The notes beneath the pieces were generated by a model that did no database searches, was not told the origin of the DNA, and was given only the letters and a program-made list of their open reading frames with translations. From Helicostylum pulchrum (taxonomy: Eukaryota > Mucoromycota > Mucoromycetes > Mucorales > Mucoraceae), in contig JAIXMO010000081.1 of the NCBI GenBank assembly GCA_025677825.1, forward strand, positions 19,291-83,290: DNA of 64,000 nucleotides, in the 5' to 3' direction. Shown here in pieces: positions 10,325 to 21,068 of the stretch. Every line of letters begins with the position of its first letter. Within the stretch, counting starts at the first letter, position 1. The translations under genes and the position numbers were made by a program.

Positions 10325-11637
10325 AATAATAAGAAACAATTATAAGAGAAAAAGAAGAAGGAATGAAGTTCAAATCGAATATAATAATAATATAAAAAGA
10401 GGGGGGAGGAAATGACTTTGTGTGTGTGTGTGCGTACAAAGAAAATACGCTTCACCTCCCCTTTTTTTTTTTTTTTTTTGCTTGTGTGAACCAACCCAAA
10501 TTCAATGGTTTTATTTTTAGGAGGAAACTCTTACAGGGGAGGTTCCTTAGAATGCGTTTTTTTTTTTACAGCGTAACTGCTACGAAAAAAGTGTCTCATT
10601 CATGCTTCTTTGACTTTGCCGTATTAACATGTATATTTAACAGTCATTCAAATTCCGACGGCATTATTATTATGTGTGTTGTATTTTGTTTGTTTGTTTG
10701 TTTTTGGTAATATCAAAGTTCATTATGTTCAATTAAGTTGCAGCAGTTAAACTTGGCTTCACAAAGGAGCAGTGTCAATGTACACGCTTGCAACAACAAC
10801 AACAAAGCACGTGCCATTATATTTTTAAAGCAAAAAAAAAAAAAAAAAAAAAGAATTAAAATATATTTTTAACACACGGAAAAAGTCATGTCTCTCCTCC
10901 CTTTTTGTATACTGAAGTAGTCTATCTAATTCCCCCTTTTTTTTTTAAAAAAAAAAAGAAGAGACAGCTTAGTTTGCTCAATAAATTAGCAAGCATTAAA
11001 AAATATATTACATGCGCACGGGTATAGTCAGACGTTTAATTACGCTATTGTACCTTACTGCAGTAAATATATAAATTAGGCGTAAAACGACCGCTTTTCA
11101 ATACAGTTTATTCTCTGATTAATTACCACTAGTTTGATTATTTCGTTTACTAGCATTTTGGACTTAAAAAAAGAGAGTGTATTACACTCGGCAGTTTAAA
11201 TGCAATTGCAGCAGTAAAATACACGTCAAAACTTGTTAATTACATGATTTTTTACGTATTAAAGTAACGGTTTTGTTTCTAATTGCATTCTCTCTCTTTA
11301 TATATAATCACGATTTCAAAGGGGATGTAAATGACGTTTTTTTTTAGATGGACAGCAGTAAAAATAAAATAAAAATCTTACTATAATATATACATATATG
11401 TTATATATTCCTTTTTTTAAAAAAAAAATATATATATATATGTGAGGGTATATATATAAAGGAGACTATGTATGTAAGTGCACAGGCATTCCTACGATTG
11501 GTATGCTCCAAGAAACTAATAATATTTTTTATTAATTAAAAAAAAAAGGTCTTACGTTGAGGTTCAAATAAAATTTAAGCGCACAATAAGATAAAATTTA
11601 ATAAGACCATACAAACTGAAACAAAAATTTTAAAGTT
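10325..11637. other. Intergenic, nothing recognised
   Basis: About 1.3 kb between the TBC gene and the 3' end of SGF29. It has long A and T runs, TA repeats near 11390-11460 and a GT tract near 10420. Open frames here are low-complexity and no gene is supported. Confidence 0.45.
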
Positions 11638-12955
11638 TTACTTTATTTTAGGTACTTCTAATACATGTCTAGGCATAACATATTTAACTTCATTATTATC
11701 GTCTTCGAATTGCACTTTATAATTTCCAATAAATGTAGGATCTTTATTCTAAAAAAGGGGAATAAATATTTTATTTTCTTTTTTTATCTTTTTTTATTAC
11801 CTTTGTGGGCGTGGATACTATTTTGGCTCGATAGAAACACGTTGTACCGGGATAGAGCGCTAATATATCTTGTCCCGGATTCAATTCTGCATGGCTCTTG
11901 GCTTCGTCAGCGTCTGGAATTCGAATTACGTTTCGGGGTTGTAGCATATACCGTCTATTTTTGATTTTAAAATGTCGAATCACTTTTATTGTTGTTGTTG
12001 TAAAAATAGACACTTACTGTTTTTGTCCAAAGTCATCCTGGTCAACATCTTCTACCTCATATCTATAAATACATATTAGTAACAAAAAGAAGGTTTTTTT
12101 TCTTTTTCTTCCCGTGTATCATGTGAGAAAAAAGTTTAATTGTTCTTTTTTACTTGTTTTTTTCGGTATGGTAACCAAGTACAACAGCTAAAATCCATTC
12201 TTCATTCTTATCCTTTTGTTTTGGTTGCCTAGCAGCAACCGAAGTACCATACGGTAATATATTACTGTTGGTTGTAGTAGTACTAATTTGTATATTTTTT
12301 TTAAAGCCTTTCTTAAAAAAAAAATATTAAAACCTAGCCCCCCGCAACTTACGTTTTAGACTTTTTTGATAGCTGAGAAGGTGCAGAAGCATCGTCTTGT
12401 TCTGCTCTTCTTTTTTTTCGTTTCTGGTCGATAACTGGAAAACAAATATTAAGTAAAAAAAATACGCTAAAATACGAAAATAGCTTTTACCGTTATTATA
12501 TTCGGAAGCGTCTCTCAATGCAACTAGAACCGATACTTTTTCAATAATATCATGAATTGTTCTAAACGAGTTATTTTGCTTAGACGCGTTTTTGGTTTCT
12601 TTGTAGTAGTTACTTACTTGGCTTCACTAGTTGATAGTTCAATACCACCTCGATAATAATCCATTAATCTAGTACCGATAGAAGGTGGAATGCCTTTTTT
12701 TTTTTTTTTAGTTACAAAAATAAAATAATATTAGCATGAAAAAAAAAAAAAAAAAAACTGCATAATTTTTTATTTTATACCCTCTTCAAAATTGACTGCA
12801 GTATGTATAGTGTTAATATTGGTTACTATATTTGCTGTATCTTTTTGAATATTCTCTAGTTTAGCTAAAGCGTTACAAATTTGTTTCCATAAGCTAACTT
12901 CTTCGTTTGTGTCATCTAAAGTAGCTGAACGAGAAGTACGAGATTTACGATCCAT
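11638..12955 (-). CDS. SGF29: SAGA-associated factor 29 (tandem Tudor chromatin reader)
   Basis: Eight exons (12781-12955, 12618-12693, 12491-12561, 12353-12434, 12154-12282, 12018-12062, 11801-11954, 11638-11748) give 280 residues in consistent phase. The N-terminal half is helical (SLWKQICNALAKLENIQKD), followed by a basic linker KRKKRRAEQ. The C-terminal SGF29 tandem Tudor domain includes NEEWILAVVLGYH, KYEVEDVDQDDFGQKQRYML, LNPGQDILALYPGTTCFYRA and NYKVQFEDDNNEVKYVMPRH. In SAGA and ATAC complexes Sgf29 reads H3K4me2/3 and supports Gcn5 acetylation. Exon 5 must start at 12282, after AAATTAG. An AG closer to the donor would shift the frame into a stop. Confidence 0.92.
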
Positions 12956-14072
12956 ATATATATATAAAAATGGGTCTGTATGAGATGTTATGTATACGAG
13001 ATGAACAGAAAAAAAAAAGGAGAAAGCTTTTCGTTGTTGTTGTTGAAATCAGTTGAAACAATAAATTTTTTTGTTTGTACTCTCTCTCTCTAATACATTG
13101 TTGAGTATGTTAATATTAGTTATATTTTGTTGTGCACCTTACAATTTTTTTTCTTTTACAAGTGTAAAAAATTGTTTTTGTTGTTGTTTTTTCTGCTGTA
13201 TTCAACTTAACATTACTTTTTCTACACTCAGCCTAGAAAAAAAAGTAGGTCCCCCCATTAAAACCCAGTAACGAAAGATACAATTTCTAATAATGGTAAT
13301 GTCACTCAAAACAGAAAAAAAGACATGTGAGTTGAAAATACAAATGTCACTTTTTCGCATTGAAGAAGAAACCATTTGTTATAGACAGGTTCAATACTAA
13401 ATATACATTTAATGTTTCATTTAATAAAAGGTGAGGTAAGCAAAAGAAAAAATATGGGGGGAGAATGAAAAAATAGCCCGGAATTTATATACGCACAAAA
13501 AGGAAAAACTTGTTGGTTCCTGGGTTATTTATTCCTAAATGTGTGTGGTGAAATCTATATTTACAATGCTATAAAAAAAAACTTTCCGAACTTGTTTGCT
13601 GCGTCCCCTTTTTTGCGATTGTTTTGACGTTTTATTGATTTTCCCAATACATAAAAAAAAAAATAACTTGTATAAAAGGAGTCAAATAGAGCTATAAGTG
13701 GCTAATAGGGTACTGTAGTGGAACTAAAGTAATAACCCATTGCACGTGGTTTCGTGTGTATTTTTACGTATTTAGTTTTTACGAATCAAGTCAATTGTTT
13801 TGTTATTTTTATAAACTTTGCTTCTGTAAAAAAGCTATAAACACCCTTTTTTTGGTTAATTTAAAGTACGCGTATGTATTTTCGGAATTTACGGTTATTA
13901 TTTATAAAAACAGCCTTTTTTTACTCGTCAGTCTCCGCTTTTATATATTTTTAGTTAAATGACCAAAAAAAAAAAAAAAAAAAAAAAAAAAAAGCATATA
14001 AATACCCTCCCGCATTTTAATTATTATAATCTTTTTTCTTTTTTAATTACTTAATTTAATAAATAATATATA
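12956..14072. promoter_or_regulatory. Divergent upstream region of SGF29 and cotH
   Basis: These 1.1 kb separate two divergent starts. Near cotH there is a run of 29 A at 13965-13993, immediately followed by a TATA-like TATAAATA at 13997-14004, 69 nt before the cotH ATG. An A tract next to a TATA element fits a nucleosome-excluding fungal promoter. Pyrimidine-rich blocks lie just before the ATG. No coding region is supported in between. Confidence 0.5.
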
Positions 14073-16062
14073 ATGAAATCTCTTACGCTTGCTGCTCTTA
14101 CTGTTCTGACTGCTGTCAATGCTGCCAGTGTTACATTCAAAGTCATTGCTCCCACTTCTCAAAAAACCGTGCAAGTAGATATCAATGGTCAATTAACAAG
14201 CTTAACCGCTGCTGATCCTGATGTTCCTTATTTCACCGGTACCGCTGAATTAGCTGCTGACCAAGATTACAAGGTAATAATATTTAATGCAAAAAAAAAC
14301 ATTTTCTTTTTGTAGTAGTACTAAAAAATCTCCCCTCTCTCTTCTTTTGTTTAGTACGTCGTGGATGGTACTCCTGAAGACTGTACTCGTACTTTAGAAA
14401 ATGAATCTTCTACTCGTAACGAGTTCTATAACCGTCCAGTCACTTACGCAAACATTCCTGATTTACCAACCATTCTTTCTGATGGAAGTTGGACCCGCGG
14501 TGCTGTCAGTGACCCTATTTGGGACAGCAACTATATTCCTTCCATCTTTGTTACGGGTAACCCAGAAGAAATGGAAGATTTAATTGAAAATGTCCCAAAG
14601 ACTACCTATCAAGCCAAAATTACCTTTATTGGTCCCGACCAAGTCAATACTTTTGAGGTATAACAAAAAAAAAGCCTTTTGTTTGTTTAAACCTTGTTTA
14701 CTAATAATTTGTTTGTTTATTTAGAACTGTTCTTTAAGTCTTCACAGACCCGGTCGTAAGAACAATGACGCTAAACAATCATGGGGCTGGTCTCTTCCCG
14801 AAGGACAAACCATGGCCAGTCGTACCGCCTTCAAGATCAGACACCAAGAAGAAGACCCTACTCAAATGCGAGAAAAATTATACGCAGATATCTCTCGACA
14901 AATGGGTACTTATGCCAACGAAGCCAATTTAATCCGTTACTTTGTCAACAAGGAAGGCATGGGTACTTTCAACATGCTCGATGATGTTATCCTTTATTCA
15001 TATATTAATGCCATGTTTTACAATGGTACCGAGCCAAGCGAATTGGGAGGTCTCTACGATGGTGGTTCTGGTGCTACTTTTGACCCTGCAGATGGCTACT
15101 ACAGTTTTACTCCTAACGACGATTCCCCTACAGAACAAGACGCCATTGCGCCTTTTGCTACCGCATTTAGCGAGGTAGACTTTACTGACGACGCACAAGT
15201 AACTAACATAGCTACTTACTTTGATTATGACCAATTCCTTCGTTTCATGGTCCTCGAGTTCCTTACCGGTCATTGGGATGGGTACTGGATGGAGCAAACC
15301 AACATTGGTGCATACATCGATGTCTCAGACAATGACAAATTCTACTTTTTAGCCCAAGACTTTGACGCTACCTTCGGTGTCAACCTTGCTTACGAAGACG
15401 ATTTTGTCGAGATGCCATATACTGATTTCCCTGAAAAATTCCCCAAGGCCTTCCTTATCAACAAACTCTTAGAGAACCCTACCGTCAAAAAGACATTTGA
15501 AAGCTACCTTACAACCACCGTACAAGAGATCTTTAACAACGCTACCTTGGGCCCTTACGTTACTGCTCGTCATGAATTCATTTCCGATGACCTTGAATGG
15601 GATCGCTCCATCAAGCAAAGATCCCCCGGTAACATCTTTGGATGGACCGCAGAACAAGCTGCAGACAATGTCTTTGAGGGCGTTACTGCTCCTGGTCCTA
15701 AATCGGGTGGTGCCTCTTTTGGCTTATTAGAATGGGTTGCTGCTAAAGAAGAAGCTGTTAGATCATCACTCACCATTCCTGAAAAGACTCCCGAAACTCA
15801 AAAGCCTGAAGAAGAAGAACAATCGCCTGTTGAGGAAAACACAACACCACCCTCTCCTCAACAACCTCAAGAAAATACACAAGTAAACGGAGATACCACA
15901 ACCGATCCCGCCGCCACTACTGAACAAAAGGATCTCAATGCAGCTTCTGTAAAATCTGCTGCTGCTCAAGACGATTTATCTTCTGCTGCTTCTGTTCGTA
16001 TGAATATCCCAACCGTTTTATCTGCAATGGCCGTTGTTGGCCTTATCGCTGCTCTCTTCTAG
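14073..16062 (+). CDS. cotH: CotH-family secreted, probably GPI-anchored surface protein
   Basis: Exons 14073-14273, 14355-14657 and 14725-16062 encode 613 residues. Residues 1-17 are a clear signal peptide ending TAVNA. The CotH (spore coat protein H-like, atypical kinase fold) region includes PTQMREKLYADISRQMG from about residue 210, FLTGHWDGYWMEQTN near 350 and LAQDFDATFG near 380. The last 100 residues are rich in Pro, Glu, Thr and Ser. A hydrophobic tail (PTVLSAMAVVGLIAALF) follows, as expected for a GPI signal. CotH proteins are abundant in Mucorales; some paralogues bind host cell receptors, others have unknown roles. Here the ligand-binding loop sequence reported for the invasin-type paralogue is not evident. 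An adhesion or spore-surface role is inference. Confidence 0.93.
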
Positions 16063-17143
16063 ATTGCCCATCTTTTTATTATTATACACCTGGTTTATTA
16101 CCCCCTCTCTCCCCTTTTTTTTCATCATCTCCTCATTAATTATATTTTTTTTCTCGTCACTAAAACACATGTAATAAATAACTTTTTTACTACTTATATC
16201 CTCGCGTATAACTAAAAATAAGTTTTGGATCCTTATTATACAAACTAAAAACTTGTTTAATTTTGTGCACGGACAAAAAAATAAAGAAATCTTTTTTTAT
16301 AAACCTGCTGAAGATAAGTAATGATAGTAAATCTCCTTTTAGCAGATCTTTCCCCTACTTCTATTTTATTGCCTTTGAAGGAGAGGGAAGAAGATCTAGT
16401 ATAATACTTGGCATGAAGATGTATTGGATATGTTTCTCTCTTTTAATAAAATGACGCTAATAAGTTTTTTTTTTTAGCGCGGTACCATGTGTAATTTTTT
16501 ACTAGAGACTATTACTATTGTCGCGCTATAATGGTAGCTCTCTTTTTACGTAGAAGTAAAAAACCTTTCTTCTTTTAAAAATAATCAAATACTTTAGGCT
16601 CGATACGTTGCATGCATTATGTACTTTTTATCGTGTCCCTGCTTTTTTTTTTTTTGTTAAAAAAAGCAGGCGAAATATAACTTTTATTTTTCAGAAAATA
16701 GTGTTGCACAAGCACAATTCAGAAAATGTTCGGTTACGGATAATCAAAGCTGCCTTTTTTTTTTCTTCCAAGTTTCGGTATATCCAGTAATTGCACTTTT
16801 TTCGTGCTTATTCCAAGTGACAATACAATGATAAATAAACAATGATTTACAAGTAATGCAATTAGACGTAAATAAATTAAATATATTTAAGCACCAATGT
16901 GTTTGACATGTGTACGACAATGCTTACCAGTAAGAGAATGGATTCATTCAAAACATTTACCATGCTTATTCCAAAACCAAATGTATCATATTACATGTGT
17001 TTTTTAGGGGTTTTTGTTGAAGTAGGGTATAAACCTTAGAGCCTCGATTACTTGTTGTCACCGTTATAGCAGGCGGTTGGCACAGGTGTGCATAAAAATG
17101 ATTAAATAGATCACATCCATTTTATCAGCCCAACATTTATTTA
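16063..17143. other. Intergenic, nothing recognised
   Basis: 3' flank of cotH and left flank of repeat copy B. It is AT-rich, with several T-runs (16470, 16640, 16755). No supported open frame, RNA gene or repeat terminus was seen. Confidence 0.4.
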
Positions 17144-18104
17144 CAGTAGCAGCTCTATTTGAGGGTAGCCGAAATTCAGAAGAAAAGCCACCCTTATATC
17201 GAACGTTACCCTTATTATCGTTCAGTGAGTAAGTACTTCTAAAAAAGAAAAAAAGCTCACTGAGATACCTGAGTTTAAATAATCGCTCACATAAGAAATC
17301 ACTGCTGAAATTAGCAGTTAGAATAAATATTGGTTTTTATTTTATAAAGAAACAGGAAACGATTTTTGGACCCAAGTTTCGTGATACATATATGTTGTTT
17401 TAACTATATCTTTGATAAAAAAAATAAAAGTGTACTTTTTGGTTTTTTTTTTTTTGCGATTTTCATTTTTGGGTCAACCCCTTTTGTGGTTATTTTATAC
17501 TTACTTCGGATCCAATTTGCTATTTTTATGAAAAAAACATGCATGGTATAGAACTCGTTTAGGCGCCTCTAATCCATTTTAAATCATACTTTTATTGCAA
17601 AAACTGAAAGAGTAATCGCGGTTTTAGACTTTTTTTTTTTTGGGTAATAAATACACTTTTTTAGTATAACCATTTTCAGAGCTTCGCGATTACATAAGAT
17701 GTAGTTTTTTATTACCGTGTTTGGTTATAGCACCGAATGTAGATATTTAAAAACTGTATATTGGATGTTTATAAAAGAAAGTGCTACATCTAAAATTGAG
17801 CGATAAAACGCGCTTTAAAGAAATCACCAATTTGAGGATCGCTTAACTCAAATTTTAGCCGGAAAAAAAACCTCTAAAACGGTGATTACTCGGTCAGTGT
17901 TTTTATTAAAGATGTGATTTTGGATGGATTAGATGCGCCAAAAAATCTCTTATTATCATTGGTTTTTCCACAAAGAAAGTTAAGCTGGATCGAAAGCAAT
18001 TTCAAAATAATGTCAAAAACACAAAAGGGGTTGACCCCCCCCCCCCAAAATGACCAAAAATGATCAAAAATGATCGGCTGACGAGGAGTAACTTTTACTA
18101 AGTA
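17144..18104 (+). mobile_element. Repeat copy B: same TIR element family as copy A, right end missing
   Basis: The left end, CAGTAGCAGCTCTATTTGAG, follows TA at 17142-17143. Subterminal sequence with CCACCCTTATATCGAAC is shared with copy C but absent from copy A. From about 17253 the sequence follows copy A closely, including the large palindrome (GGGTCAACCCCTTTTG at about 17470, inverse at 18025-18040). After the palindrome about 60 nt present in A is missing, and similarity ends at GGAGTAACTTTTACTAAGTA near 18104. No open frame is conserved between A and B, so the element is non-coding. Confidence 0.75.
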
Positions 18105-19530
18105 TCCATCAACTGGACAATATCCATCAGCTAGACTGCAAATTTTCCAATCATGTGTGCCGTATGAAAGCCACTGTGGCTTTTAAATTTGAAAAACTAT
18201 AAAAAAGCAACTTTTTTTTTCAACTTGACCATACAGCTCTTGCGTAAACAGTAGGGATACCACCTGTGCTCTTAAGTAAACGTTAAGAAGCGCCTGGGAG
18301 CCTCCATGACCATAGTTTCTCCTCTTCTGGGGGCGCGGTGAGAGAGGTTCTTGGGGAGGTGCATATGAATGTAAGCTAAGTTGCACATGCCCTCTTTTTT
18401 TTTTTAAAAAAAAAATAAATAAAAATGAAAAAGGAATGTGCTTCCATCTTCTCTTGGTCTGACTGGACTAAACACTTGTTATGTAATAAACTTGGATGAA
18501 TAAAGCTTTCTTTTGAACAAAAGTTTTAACTTGTCCTTTTCAATAATCAGTAAAAGTAATTGTCTGAATCGACCATCTTTTTTTCAGTCAAGCATTGAGC
18601 TATGAAAAGACTTGTTTATTTTTTCTTTTTAAGAAAACAAAAAGTAACTACAATCATTTATTTTACACCAATGCCCTTCTTTTGCTACTTCCGTACATGT
18701 GTTAGAACTCATACCAACTAACGCGTAAAGTTTTGGGTTTGAACCTGTGAAGTCTAATATGAAATACACAGGTGTCAAACGTGTCATGCGCGATAATAAG
18801 ATTACAGAGCATATACACACAGTATACTTAGTTTATTCGCTGGAATTCAAATCTTCACCAAACTGTAGTATTGGTATCATCACCTATGGTATCAAAAGAT
18901 TTTCCTATTACGATAGTTATCAATAGTACATATTTTTCTCTTTGGTTTATTTATTTTCGACGGGTTTTGTAAGCAGTCAGCAGTTTCAGAATGCTTGCCA
19001 AAGCAATTATCAAGTCTTTAATAATTACGCCAGTAAAAAAAAAGAAGGTCTTGACTCATACAAACCCAGTTATTATATTAATACTTGTCAGTATTTTTTA
19101 GCAAGAAAAGAAATACAACTTTTGTCAAGTGCTACTAAATGTATACAGGATAACAGCGTGAGGTCAAAGAAAAGGAAATATATTTTTATCTTTCTTTGAG
19201 CTTGTAATAAAGATTACGGTTATTAATAGATAGAGTCTTACGCAAACATAATAAATGAACCAAAATCTCAAACTCTTTAATTGGTAGTGCTATCATACAT
19301 ATCTGCCCGTTAACTTTGGTAAGCATATTTCAAAAAATAAAACAACTCGGCACCCAAATCGACGATCGTGACAAAACCACGTCAATTAACTCCGTCATTC
19401 ATTTTTTTTTTTCTTATAAATACCAATTATACCAAAGTCTTATTTTTTTCTAGGTACCTTCTTCTCTTTTTGGTCGAATATATATTACTCTCCCAACTCT
19501 CTTTTTGTGTGTTTTTCTAAAAAAAAAATC
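18105..19530. other. Gene-poor stretch upstream of HEM15
   Basis: No gene is supported. A GC-richer patch at about 18225-18385 gives a protein-like minus-strand frame (APPQEPLSPRPQKRRNYGHG, then GSQALLNVYLRAQVV). I do not recognise it, and it lacks a clear end or splice context. Another short minus-strand frame lies at 18629-18820. Sequence at 19078-19160 resembles 47806-47890 weakly. A TATA-like TATAAATA at about 19416 could serve HEM15. Confidence 0.35.
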
Positions 19531-20947
19531 ATGTATTCCTTGATTAGACATTCTGGTAAGAAAGGAACTACTCATTGTTCTTTTTAGTTTCGACGTGTGT
19601 AACTAACCCTTTAAGAATTGGTTAGCAAGACGCTTCAATTCCAATGTTGCATTAACCAGACCTTTGGCATCAGTACCTACTTTCCGTTGGTACTCTTCCG
19701 AAACCAATACAACCAAACCGTAAGTTAACACGCGCCTTATACAACATTTATAATAAAACCTCCCCTTCCTTAACTTTGTTGAATATATAGTCCTACTGCA
19801 GTTTTACTTACTAATATGGGTGGGCCCAAAACCTTGGACGACGTTTACAACTTTCTTCACAACTTATTCTCGGATAGAGATCTTATGCAATTACCATTCC
19901 AAAAGTATGCATCAAAGTACATTGCTACTAGACGTACACCTCAAATTAAGGAACAATATCAAGCTATTGGAGGAGGTTCACCAATTCTTTCTTGGACTCG
20001 TAAGCAAGGCGAAGCCATGGAGAAATTACTTGATCAAATCTCACCCGAGACAGGTAACAAAAAAAAAAATACATATTTTTTTTTTTTTACATAAATTAAA
20101 TGAATTAACACACTCAAAACTTTTTTTTTTTTTTTTAGCTCCTCATAAACATTATATTGCTTTTCGTTATGTTGAACCTTACACCAACACTGCACTTAAG
20201 CAAATGAAGAAAGATAAAGTAGAGCGAGCCATTGTTTTCACGCAATATCCTCAATATTCATGTTCCACCACCGGCAGTAGTTTAAACGAGCTCCATCGCG
20301 GAATTACGGAGATGGGTATGGATAAAGACATCAAATGGAGTATTATTGATCGATGGGCAACACATCCTGGTTTTATTGATGCAACTGCTAAAAAGATTGA
20401 AGCCAAATTATCAGAGTACACCCCTGAAGAACGTAAAGAAGCCATCATTATGTTCTCTGCTCATTCATTACCCATGTCTGTAGTGAACCGCGGTGATCCT
20501 TATCCCGCTGAAGTAGCTTCCACTGTCGATCATGTCATGAAAAGATTAAACAATGCCTTCCCCTATCGTCTTTGTTGGCAGTCACAGGTAGGCCCTTCTG
20601 CTTGGTTAGGTCCTCAAACCGCTGATGCTATTAAAGGCTTTGCAAAGGCTGGTAGAAAGAATGTAGTAGTTGTGCCAATTGCTTTTACCAGTGATCATAT
20701 TGAAACTTTATATGAATTGGATCAAGAGTATGCTGTGGAAGCTAAAGAAGTTGGTTTAACTGGTTGGAAGCGTGTAGATGCTTTAAACGATGATAAGACA
20801 TTTACTGATGCTATGGCTCACATCGTTAAAGAGCATATCGACAAGGACGAAATTGTTAGTAAGCAATGGCAACTTAGATGTCCCAGTTGTACTTTTGAAA
20901 CGTGTGGTCACTCTCGTGATTTTTTTATTAATAACCAAAAGAATTAA
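19531..20947 (+). CDS. HEM15: Ferrochelatase (haem biosynthesis), with [2Fe-2S] cluster ligands
   Basis: Exons 19531-19555, 19626-19719, 19791-20053 and 20139-20947 encode 396 residues. The N-terminus, [15 protein letters not shown] and onward, is a basic mitochondrial presequence. The catalytic domain starts [17 protein letters not shown] and carries [14 protein letters not shown], the active-site histidine in [18 protein letters not shown] and [14 protein letters not shown]. The C-terminus has [18 protein letters not shown]. With the cysteine in QYSCST, this makes the four cluster ligands of animal-type [2Fe-2S] ferrochelatases; the budding yeast enzyme lacks them. It inserts Fe(II) into protoporphyrin IX at the matrix side of the inner membrane. 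Exon 2 must begin at 19626; the nearer AG at 19615 breaks phase. Confidence 0.95.
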
Positions 20948-21068
20948 AACTGTACATATTTATTTTTTAAATGTTATTATTAAATGTTTATTTTTTTTTA
21001 AAAAAGAAAAATGTGTGTGTATAAACGAGGGGAAAAGAAATAAACCTTTTTTTAGTGAGGTTTTATTT

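Noticed and set aside
14942..15969. Several antisense and shifted frames within cotH exon 3
   Set aside because: The CotH frame explains the sequence fully, with family motifs; the others have none.
18700..18790. T-loop-like GGGTTTGAACCTG as a sign of a tRNA gene
   Set aside because: No matching acceptor, D or anticodon stems could be placed around it on either strand.
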